A stretch of DNA of 14,365 bases from Verrucomicrobiota bacterium (lineage in GTDB: Bacteria; Verrucomicrobiota; Verrucomicrobiia; Limisphaerales; UBA1100), in assembly GCA_028872645.1 (NCBI GenBank), contig JAPKDK010000047.1:1-14365 (forward strand), written 5' to 3'. Below, one piece after another: positions 1 through 6,382 of the stretch. The notes under the pieces were generated by a model. It had not been told where the DNA came from. It did no database searches and saw nothing but the letters and a program-made list of their open reading frames with translations. Position 1 is the first letter of the stretch. Each line of letters starts with the position of its first letter. A program made the position numbers and the translations under genes.

Positions 1-2
1 TG

Positions 3-500
3 ATCGAAAAACTCAAAACCGAGCCGGTGCCCGCCAAGGAATTGCAGAAAGTGAAGAATAATTTTGCCGCCGCCGAATACCGGCGATTGACGTCGAATCA
101 TCCCATCCTGATGCAAATCATCCGCAACGAAGGCACGGGCGATTGGCGCGAGCTGAACACCGCCGGCGCCAAGCTGCAGGCGGTCACCCCGGCGGACATC
201 CAACGCGTGGCGAAAAAATATTTCACCAAGGAAAATCGTGCCGTCGCCATTTACTCCCGCAAGCCGGGTACCGGCGGTGGCGTCGATGACGATCCGCTGC
301 TCGCGGGCCTCAGTGGACAGGCAAAGGCGATGGCGCGTAAATTCATTTCCTCGGTGAACGAGGAAAAGGATGTGGCCGTGTTGAAAGGTCGGCTACAGGA
401 AATCCAAGAGCAGCTCGAAAAAGCCGGTACGAAAGCACCACCGATAATGAAAGTCATCCGCGCCGCCCTCCGCAAACGCATCGGGGAATTAGAGAAGTGA
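3..500 (+). CDS. M16-family peptidase, C-terminal fragment (5' end outside window)
   Basis: The reading frame is open from the first complete codon at position 3 to TGA at 498-500, so the gene starts upstream of the window. A GTG at 27 is in frame, but the residues before it (IEKLKTEP) already fit the family, so it is not the start. The visible 165 residues hold the end of an M16 (pitrilysin/mitochondrial processing peptidase-like) domain. The helix KELQKVKNNFAA is typical of the second-domain helices, and VTPADIQRVAKKYFT followed by a beta strand is the usual domain end. The next gene has the near-identical VTKADVQRVAKKYLT, so the two are paralogues. After the domain end there is an extra tail of about 85 residues that is charged and helical, with a Gly/Asp linker. 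The HxxEH half of the protein is not visible. Paired M16 genes usually encode an active and an inactive subunit, and this one is the likely active partner (inference). Confidence 0.85.
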   Translation: MEKLKTEPVPAKELQKVKNNFAAAEYRRLTSNHPILMQIIRNEGTGDWRELNTAGAKLQAVTPADIQRVAKKYFTKENRAVAIYSRKPGTGGGVDDDPLLAGLSGQAKAMARKFISSVNEEKDVAVLKGRLQEIQEQLEKAGTKAPPIMKVIRAALRKRIGELEK

Positions 501-503
501 TTT

Positions 504-552
504 GGTAGGGACGCGCTTGCGTGTCCTGGACCCGCGGCAGCGGGCCCCTACC
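504..552. repeat. Intergenic palindromic (REP-like) element with three-way-junction fold
   Basis: The outer arms GGTAGGG (504-510) and CCCTACC (546-552) are perfect inverted repeats. Inside them sit two more hairpins. GGACGCG/CGTGTCC (509-526, one mismatch) has a 4-nt loop and shares its first two bases with the outer arm. CCCGC/GCGGG (531-544) is perfect with a 4-nt loop. The whole can fold as a small cloverleaf in DNA or RNA. It fills most of the 82-nt gap between the two M16 genes. There is no T tract directly after it, so it is not a standard intrinsic terminator. Multi-arm palindromes of this kind are commonly dispersed REP-type elements. That it is repeated in this genome is inference; only one copy is in the window. 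Confidence 0.65.
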
Positions 553-582
553 GGAGCGGCAGAAATTTTATAAAAACTGATT

Positions 583-2058
583 ATGAAAAAGATTATTTTA
601 GGTTTAACAATGGCTTTAGTTTTCGCAGTGAATGCGGCGGAGATTCCGGATCGGCCGGAGAAACTGAAGTTTCCCAAGCTGAAATATGAGCCGCCTTCGG
701 GCGCGGAGTTTCGGGTGCAGTTGAAGAGTGGGCCGGTGGCTTTTGTGGTGCCGAATCGCGAGCTGCCGCTGGTGAGTGTTTCAATTATGGTGCGTACGGG
801 ACAGTACAATGAGCCCAAAGGCAAAGCGGGCCTGGCGGGGATGACGGGTTTTTTGATCGGTAAAGGCGGCACGAAAACGCGCACGGCGGAGGAATTGGAA
901 GAGCGGTTGGCGTTTTTGGCGGCGGGTCTTTCGAGCAGCGTGGGCGCCACTTCGGGCGGGGTGGGCGTGAACACGCTTTCGAAGGATCTCGACGAGGGCT
1001 TAGCGATTTTGCGCGAGGTGCTGACGACGCCGCGTTTTCAAAAGAGCCGGTTTGATCTTTATAAACAACAACAGGTGCAGGGCATGAAGCAGCGCAATGA
1101 TGACTCGAAAAATATCGAGCGTCGCGAATTGTTGCGGTTGGCGTACGGGCCGGATTTTTTCCGCAATGTGATTCCGACGAAGGCCTCGCTGGAATCGATC
1201 AGGGTCGAGGATTTGCGCGCGTTTCATCAGGCGTGGTTTCATCCGGAAAATTTTGTGGTGTCGGTGAGCGGCGATTTTGATCGCAAAACGATGGTGGCCA
1301 AGCTGGAAACGCTGTTTGCCAAATGGCCCTTCAAAGGCAAACCGGCCGTGCCGGTGCCAACGAATAAACGCTTCGCCAAGCCGGGAATTTATGTCGTGGA
1401 TAAGGACGTGAATCAGGGGCGCGTGGATATTATGCTGCCGGGCATCCATCGCGATCATCCGGATTTTTATGCGGTGCAGGTGATGAACGATATTCTCGGT
1501 GGAGGCGGATTCACCAGCCGCATCACCAATCGCGTGCGGTCGGATGAAGGGTTGGCTTATAGCGCGTACTCTTTCATGCCGGGTGGAACGTATTATCCAC
1601 TGACGTTTGTGGCGGGGTACCAAAGTAAATCGGCCACGGTGCCGTTTGCGGCGCAGATTGTGCTCGAGGAAATGCGCCGCATCACGGTGGAAGCCGTAAC
1701 GGAGAAAGAAATGGTGACGGCCAAGAGCAGTTACATCCAAACTTTCCCGCAAACATTCGAGACCAAAGGCAAAGTGGCGGCGACCTTTGCCAATGAGGAA
1801 TTCACCGGGCGCGGCGCGCGGAATCCGGCTTATTACAAGGAATTCCGCGCCAAAATGGCGGCGGTAACGAAGGCCGATGTGCAGCGGGTGGCCAAGAAAT
1901 ATCTCACACCGGACAAGGTGGTGATTCTGATTGTGGGCGATAAAGACGCGATTCTTAAAGGGCATCCGGATCATCCGGTGAACCTCGACAGCCTCGCGCG
2001 CGGTGGTTTGAAGGACGTGCCGTTGCGCGATCCGTTCACGATGCAGCCGATTAAATAG
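583..2058 (+). CDS. Exported M16-family protein lacking the HxxEH zinc site (probable non-catalytic subunit)
   Basis: 491 residues. The N-terminus (MKKIILGLTMALVFAVNAAE) is a clear Sec signal peptide ending near residue 18-19, so the mature protein is extracytoplasmic. Residues ~45-230 form the first M16 domain and ~265-455 the second. Where active members have G-LAHFLEH-M, this protein has GLAGMTGF: G86, G89 and F90 replace the two metal-binding His and the catalytic Glu. The second domain keeps the GGGGFTSR...R319...GLAY326S signature of the substrate-binding Arg/Tyr pair found in non-catalytic partners of bacterial M16 heterodimers (family knowledge). It should therefore not hydrolyse peptides alone and probably pairs with the product of the upstream gene. 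The start ATG at 583 is chosen because it opens the signal peptide. No Shine-Dalgarno is visible; the leader 561-582 is AT-rich. The C-terminal ~35 residues after VVILIVGDKD are a short tail. The tail's role is unknown. Confidence 0.9.
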   Translation: MKKIILGLTMALVFAVNAAEIPDRPEKLKFPKLKYEPPSGAEFRVQLKSGPVAFVVPNRELPLVSVSIMVRTGQYNEPKGKAGLAGMTGFLIGKGGTKTRTAEELEERLAFLAAGLSSSVGATSGGVGVNTLSKDLDEGLAILREVLTTPRFQKSRFDLYKQQQVQGMKQRNDDSKNIERRELLRLAYGPDFFRNVIPTKASLESIRVEDLRAFHQAWFHPENFVVSVSGDFDRKTMVAKLETLFAKWPFKGKPAVPVPTNKRFAKPGIYVVDKDVNQGRVDIMLPGIHRDHPDFYAVQVMNDILGGGGFTSRITNRVRSDEGLAYSAYSFMPGGTYYPLTFVAGYQSKSATVPFAAQIVLEEMRRITVEAVTEKEMVTAKSSYIQTFPQTFETKGKVAATFANEEFTGRGARNPAYYKEFRAKMAAVTKADVQRVAKKYLTPDKVVILIVGDKDAILKGHPDHPVNLDSLARGGLKDVPLRDPFTMQPIK

Positions 2059-2121
2059 TCCGCGTACGTGGCATTGGGAATACTCGCAGGTTGCGCTTCG
2101 GGCAAAATGCGGGCATCTTGT

Positions 2122-2127
2122 GGGGAG
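2122..2127 (+). promoter_or_regulatory. Probable Shine-Dalgarno site for the MoxR-type gene
   Basis: GGGGAG lies 7 nt before ATG 2135, a normal spacing, and is the best ribosome site in the window. It favours ATG 2135 over the in-frame GTG at 2120, which would place the site inside the coding region. Another in-frame ATG at 2141 is also possible. Nothing else recognisable is seen in the 2059-2134 gap: no convincing -35/-10 pair and no terminator hairpin after the M16 gene. Confidence 0.55.
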
Positions 2128-2134
2128 ACGCCAT

Positions 2135-3298
2135 ATGGAGATGGTTATTAAATGCCCCGCGTGTTCGATGGATTTGACGGTCGAGGATACGGCCGCCGGT
2201 TCACAACTGAAATGTCCCACTTGCAATACGTTGCTGATGGTGCCCGCCGTGAGTGTCTCAGCACCCGCCGAACCCGTGCCGCACTCGATGGCTGGCGCGA
2301 GCGATGAACAGCTCGCCGAGAAGCTCACCTCCGCCTATCGCAATATGACCACCGAGGTGGGCAAAGCGATCGTCGGGCAGAACGCGGTCATCGAGCAAAT
2401 CATCATCGCGATTTTTGCGCGCAGTCATTGTCTGCTCGAGGGCGTGCCGGGCTTGGCCAAAACGTATATGGTGAAATGCCTTTCCGAGGCACTCAATCTT
2501 TCCTTCCGGCGCGTGCAGTTTACGCCCGACCTCATGCCGGCGGACATCACCGGCACGGATGTCATCCAGCAGGACGCCGAAGGCCGGCGCAGTCTTGTGT
2601 TTTTGCGCGGCCCGATTTTTGCCCAAATGGTTTTGGCGGATGAAATCAACCGCTCCCCCCCGAAGACGCAAGCCGCGTTGCTGGAGGCGATGCAGGAACA
2701 TTCCGTCACCACCGGCGGCACCACGTACACGCTTGAAGAACCTTTCTTCGTGCTCGCCACGCAAAATCCCGTGGAGCAGGAGGGCACCTATCCACTGCCC
2801 GAAGCGCAGAAGGATCGCTTTATGTTCCACGTGAAAGTGGATTACCCGGACAAAGCCGAGGAAGCAGAAATTATCAAGCGCACCACCGGCGCGTTTTCGG
2901 CATCCATCCAATCGGTCATCTCCGGCGCGGAAATTGTGCAGTGCCAAAAAATCGTGCGCAAAGTGCCCGTGCCTGAGCACGTGAACCAATACGTGCTCGA
3001 TCTCGTGCGGCGTTGCCGGCCCGATGATGCGGAGGCGTTGCCCTTCGCGCGCGAACTCATCAGCTGGGGCCCCGGCCCGCGCGCGTGCCAGCAGCTCATT
3101 CTCGGCGGCAAAGTGCGCGCGATTTTGAAGGGGCGCTTTCATGTGATCCCCGAGGACATCGCTGCGCTGGCGCATCCGGTTTTGCGCCATCGCATTGTGC
3201 CGACGTTCAGCGCCGAGGCGGAGGGCATTACGGTGAATCATATCATCGACAAAATTCTCCAAGCCGTGCCGCAAATGCCGGCGGCCGCGGCCTTGTGA
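2135..3298 (+). CDS. MoxR-type AAA+ ATPase with N-terminal zinc ribbon
   Basis: 387 residues from ATG 2135. Residues 7-30 form a CPAC...CPTC zinc ribbon (C7, C10, C27, C30), followed by a Pro/Ala/Ser-rich linker to about residue 55. The rest is a full MoxR-family AAA+ module. It has Walker A GVPGLAKT (103-110), Walker B VLADEINR with D169/E170, sensor 1 TQN (209-211), the EAQKDRF arginine-finger block (223-229) and a C-terminal lid with GPGPRA (sensor 2 region). MoxR ATPases are cytoplasmic chaperone-like machines that act on VWA-domain partners, often encoded next door; the next three genes all carry MIDAS motifs. It begins a gene string with a 15-nt gap to the DUF58 gene. The run of seven C at the RSPPK codons matches the family motif, so no frameshift is suspected. 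Odd point: the MoxR proteins I know of lack the N-terminal ribbon. Confidence 0.95.
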   Translation: MEMVIKCPACSMDLTVEDTAAGSQLKCPTCNTLLMVPAVSVSAPAEPVPHSMAGASDEQLAEKLTSAYRNMTTEVGKAIVGQNAVIEQIIIAIFARSHCLLEGVPGLAKTYMVKCLSEALNLSFRRVQFTPDLMPADITGTDVIQQDAEGRRSLVFLRGPIFAQMVLADEINRSPPKTQAALLEAMQEHSVTTGGTTYTLEEPFFVLATQNPVEQEGTYPLPEAQKDRFMFHVKVDYPDKAEEAEIIKRTTGAFSASIQSVISGAEIVQCQKIVRKVPVPEHVNQYVLDLVRRCRPDDAEALPFARELISWGPGPRACQQLILGGKVRAILKGRFHVIPEDIAALAHPVLRHRIVPTFSAEAEGITVNHIIDKILQAVPQMPAAAAL

Positions 3299-3313
3299 GC
3301 CGAATCTCATTTA

Positions 3314-4213
3314 ATGTCGCAAGTCGCTCAACTCCTGCAGCCGGATGAGCTGCAGAGCATCGCAAACTTGAATCTGTTTGCGCGGCAAGCGGTGGAAGGC
3401 GCCATCTCCGGCCAGCATCGTTCGCCGCACAAAGGGTTTAGCATCGAGTTCGCGCAGCATCGCGAGTACGTGCAGGGCGACGACACGCGGCGCGTGGACT
3501 GGAAGGTGTTCGGCAAGACCGATCGTTATTACATTCGCGAGTACGAGGAGGAAACCAGCCTGCGCGCCACGTTGTTGGTGGATTGCAGCGGCAGTATGAA
3601 CTACGCGCGCGAGGGGGGCATAAGTAAATGCCAGTACGCGATGAAGCTCGCCGCGTGCATCGCGCAAATCATTATTCGCCAAAGCGACAGCGTGGGGATG
3701 GTGACCTTCGATGATGAAATCCGCAGCTTCATCCCGCCGCGTTCCAGCACGAGCCACCTGCGGTTGCTTTACCAAACAATGATTGAATCACGCCCCGGCG
3801 GCGAAACGGATTTGGCAACTATTTTTCAAAAGCTAATGCCGCGCCTCCAACGGCGCGGGATGATTTTTATTTTCACCGACGGCTTTTCCGACCAACGCGC
3901 GTTGCTGCAATCGCTGTCGCATTTCCGCCAGGCTTCGCACGAGGTAGTGCTGTTTCACATTTTGGATCCGGACGAAATTGAGTTTCCCTTCAGCGCATGG
4001 ACCAAGTTTGAAAACCTCGAAATGCTTGGCCAATTTCGCACGCTCGATCCCGCCAGTTTTCGCGTGGCCTATCTCGACAACCTCCGGCAATTCCGCGAAG
4101 CACTCAAGACCGGTTGCCAACGCCATCGCATCGACCTCGTGCCGATGAGCACCGCCGAACCCATCACCGACGCCCTCGCCCGATGCTTGCGGCAGCGCCA
4201 ACTTGCCGCATGA
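3314..4213 (+). CDS. DUF58-family VWA protein
   Basis: 299 residues with no membrane segment, so probably cytoplasmic or peripheral. The DUF58 signature is at residues 33-79: GQHRSPHKGFSIEF, then REYVQGDDTRRVDWKVFGKTD and REYEEE. A VWA-like fold follows with an intact metal-dependent adhesion site: DCSGS (D90, S92, S94), T165 in GGETDL, and D189 in FTDG. Many DUF58 proteins have N-terminal membrane helices or lose parts of the MIDAS; this one is of the short soluble type with all MIDAS residues kept. DUF58 genes sit directly after MoxR genes in many bacteria, and the product is a likely client or adaptor of the ATPase (family knowledge). The start ATG at 3314 has no Shine-Dalgarno; the gene probably depends on read-through from the ATPase gene 15 nt upstream. 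The stop overlaps the next start. Confidence 0.95.
   Translation: MSQVAQLLQPDELQSIANLNLFARQAVEGAISGQHRSPHKGFSIEFAQHREYVQGDDTRRVDWKVFGKTDRYYIREYEEETSLRATLLVDCSGSMNYAREGGISKCQYAMKLAACIAQIIIRQSDSVGMVTFDDEIRSFIPPRSSTSHLRLLYQTMIESRPGGETDLATIFQKLMPRLQRRGMIFIFTDGFSDQRALLQSLSHFRQASHEVVLFHILDPDEIEFPFSAWTKFENLEMLGQFRTLDPASFRVAYLDNLRQFREALKTGCQRHRIDLVPMSTAEPITDALARCLRQRQLAA
4210..4213 (+). promoter_or_regulatory. ATGA stop/start overlap (translational coupling)
   Basis: The TGA of the DUF58 gene (4211-4213) overlaps the ATG of the BatA-like gene (4210-4212). No Shine-Dalgarno precedes the ATG. Terminating ribosomes probably re-initiate here, which fixes the ratio of the two proteins. Confidence 0.7.
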
Positions 4214-6381
4214 ATTTTCTAAACATACTTCTCGTGGGCGGCGTGGCGGCGGGCGCGATCCCCATCATCGTGCACCTCATTAGCCGCAGCAAACCGCGCG
4301 AAGTGCGCTGGGGCGCGATGCATCTCATCGAGTTGACCCTCCAAAAACAACAGCGCCGCCTACGCATCGAAAACTGGCTGTTGCTGTTGCTGCGCATTTG
4401 CATTCCGGTTTTCCTCGCGCTGTGTATGGCGCGACCGGTGCTCACCGGCGCGGCGGCGCTTTGGAATGATGCCAAAACTTCGCTGGTGGTCGTGCTCGAT
4501 AATTCGTACTCGCAGGATTTCCAAGCCACCGGGGGCACTAATTTTGAAAACGCACAAAAACAAGCCGCTGATTTAGTGGCCGGTTTGCAACGCGGTTCGG
4601 ATGTGAGCGTGGTGATGATGAGTGGCACCAACTCGCCGTTGTACGATTCGGGCGTGTTCAATACCAAACGCGTGGCGGAAGATTTGAAGACGCTCGAAGC
4701 CGGCTACGGCAAAGCCGAAGTGCCGTCCGCTCTGGACGTCGCCTCCGCGCTCTCGCGCAATATGAGCCACGCGCAGCGCGAGATTATTGTCATTAGCGAT
4801 TTCCAACGCATCAGTTGGTCAGCCGAGGAAGCCACGCTGCGCCAACGTGCGGCGGAGCGATTGGGCGCGGCGGAGATTGTGCCGCGGCTCACGCTGTTTC
4901 ATACCGGCGCGGAAGGGCGCGAGAATGTGTGCGTGGAGACCGTGAGTTTTTCCCCGCGCGTGCTCGGGATGAACCAAACGCTGCAGGTGCGCGCCACGTT
5001 GCGCAATTATGGAGAGCGCGGGCACGACTCGCTGAAGGTGGTCTGCCGCGTGGACGGTAAGGTAGCGCACACCACGCAAATCCCGCTGGAAGCCGGCCAA
5101 AAACGGCAGGTGCTTTTCACGCATCAATTTGATTCTGCCGGCTCGCACGTGGTGGAGGTCAGCGCCGATGCCGACAGCTTGAAAGCGGACAACACGTTTC
5201 GCGTGAGCATCCCCGTTTGGGAACGCGTGCCGGTGCTGGTGGTGGATGGCGATCCCAGCCCCAACCCGTTGGAAAGTGAAACTGATTTCCTGCAAATTGC
5301 GCTGCAACCTTATCGCGAAGCCGGTGAACTGCAAAAGCCCGGCGAAAAAAAACTGGCCGACCTGCTCGAAGTGCGCGTCATCCGCACCGCCGGCCTCAGC
5401 GCTGCGGCCATTGGCGATGCGCGCGTGGTGGTGCTGGCGAATGTGGCGCGGCTCACGCCCAAGCAACTGGTCGACGTGCAGAGCTTCGTGCGCGATGGGG
5501 GCGGGCTGCTGGTTTTTCCCGGCGATAAAATTGACGTGAAATGGTACAATGAAACCCTGCACGCCGCGGGGTTGTTGCCCGCGCCGCTCACGGAATTGGC
5601 CGACCTCAGCCGCGAGCCGGAGCCTTTCACCCGCATCCGCGCGCAGCGTTTCGAGCATCCGCCGCTGAATCTTTTCAACGATCCCCGCAACGGCACACCC
5701 GCCGAAGCGGAGATCACCCAGTGGTATCGCACGCTCGCCCAGCCGGATAATCCGTTGGTGCGAATGCACGCGCTGCTCGAAAGCGGCGATCCGTTTTTGC
5801 TGGAGAAACGCTTCAACGAAGGCCGCGTTTTTTTCTGCGCCACCTCTTGCGACGAGGCGTGGAATAATTTGCCGGGCCGTCCGTTTTACGTTCCCTTAGC
5901 GCAGCGCCTTTGCACGTACTTGGCGTCGTCACTTTTCCCGCCGCGCAACCTCGGCGTGGGCAGTTCGGCGGTGGCATTTTTCCCGCCGGAACGCATCGGT
6001 CAAACGGCTTCGATGCGCGACACGCAGGGCAAGCTCACCGCACTCGCCATCGAATCGCGCGGAAGCAGAGGTGTGGCGGAATTCGCCGGCACGGGTCGCC
6101 CGGGACTGTACACGATGACGGGTCCGGACAAAAATCCCATCCATTTTGTGGTGAACACCAGTCGTGTGGAGAGCAATCTGCAACAGCTTGAGCCGGACGA
6201 ACGCGAGCAATTGGCGCAGGAATTGAAGGCCGACCTCGTGGGCAGCGTGGAGGATTACCGCGCGCTCGACCACACGCGGCGGTTTGGGCAGGAAATCTGG
6301 AAGCCGCTGTTCATCCTCGTTTTGATTTTGTTGTTTGGCGAATTGCTGCTCCAACGCCGAATGGCACGCCAGCGTAATTAA
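4210..6381 (+). CDS. BatA-like membrane protein with VWA and pseudo-amidotransferase domains
   Basis: 723 residues. Start 4210 is chosen over an earlier in-frame codon at 4114 because MNFLNILLVGGVAAGAIPIIVHLISR is the start of the BatA N-terminal double-membrane domain and overlaps the previous stop by ATGA. Membrane helices lie at ~4-23 and ~56-76, separated by the conserved RSKPREVRWGAMHLIEL stretch. A VWA domain (~90-235) has DNSYS (D97, S99, S101) and SDF near residue 197. A beta-sandwich of CARDB type spans ~245-335. From VPVLVVDGDPSP (341) to about 580 there is a class I glutamine-amidotransferase-like fold with LLVFPGD but no catalytic Cys-His-Glu triad. A C-terminal helix (697-714) anchors the protein again, followed by a short RRMARQRN tail. 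The bulk between helices is probably extracytoplasmic. Relatives are known from aerotolerance (Bat) loci, but the function here is not established. Confidence 0.9.
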   Translation: MNFLNILLVGGVAAGAIPIIVHLISRSKPREVRWGAMHLIELTLQKQQRRLRIENWLLLLLRICIPVFLALCMARPVLTGAAALWNDAKTSLVVVLDNSYSQDFQATGGTNFENAQKQAADLVAGLQRGSDVSVVMMSGTNSPLYDSGVFNTKRVAEDLKTLEAGYGKAEVPSALDVASALSRNMSHAQREIIVISDFQRISWSAEEATLRQRAAERLGAAEIVPRLTLFHTGAEGRENVCVETVSFSPRVLGMNQTLQVRATLRNYGERGHDSLKVVCRVDGKVAHTTQIPLEAGQKRQVLFTHQFDSAGSHVVEVSADADSLKADNTFRVSIPVWERVPVLVVDGDPSPNPLESETDFLQIALQPYREAGELQKPGEKKLADLLEVRVIRTAGLSAAAIGDARVVVLANVARLTPKQLVDVQSFVRDGGGLLVFPGDKIDVKWYNETLHAAGLLPAPLTELADLSREPEPFTRIRAQRFEHPPLNLFNDPRNGTPAEAEITQWYRTLAQPDNPLVRMHALLESGDPFLLEKRFNEGRVFFCATSCDEAWNNLPGRPFYVPLAQRLCTYLASSLFPPRNLGVGSSAVAFFPPERIGQTASMRDTQGKLTALAIESRGSRGVAEFAGTGRPGLYTMTGPDKNPIHFVVNTSRVESNLQQLEPDEREQLAQELKADLVGSVEDYRALDHTRRFGQEIWKPLFILVLILLFGELLLQRRMARQRN

Positions 6382-6382
6382 A

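Noticed and set aside
569..574. TATAAA as a -10 box before the second M16 gene
   Set aside because: It is only 8 nt before the start codon and has no -35 at proper distance; more likely an unstructured AT-rich translation leader.
1000..2328. 442-codon open frame on the minus strand
   Set aside because: It lies fully opposite the M16 gene and the start of the ATPase gene, both with clear family motifs. Its product is His/Arg-rich, the usual composition of antisense frames in GC-rich genes.
2651..2662. Run of seven C as a possible frameshift in the ATPase gene
   Set aside because: The frame through the run gives INRSPPKTQ, the conserved MoxR sequence.
2258..3310. 350-codon open frame on the minus strand
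   Set aside because: Antisense shadow of the MoxR ATPase, whose Walker and sensor motifs are intact on the + strand; the product is His/Arg/Gly-rich with no recognisable motif.
4114..4209. Earlier start for the BatA-like protein
   Set aside because: It would add 32 His/Arg/Pro-rich residues before a normal BatA N-terminus and overlap the DUF58 gene by 100 nt; ATG 4210 forms an ATGA coupling.
5221..5550. Active glutamine amidotransferase in the BatA-like protein
   Set aside because: The fold-like strands are there but no nucleophilic Cys in a G-x-C-x-G elbow or matching His/Glu is seen.
6335..6382. Earlier start for the 926-residue VWA protein
   Set aside because: It lies inside the end of the preceding gene, and the added residues (MANCCSNAEWHASVIK) look like out-of-frame translation.
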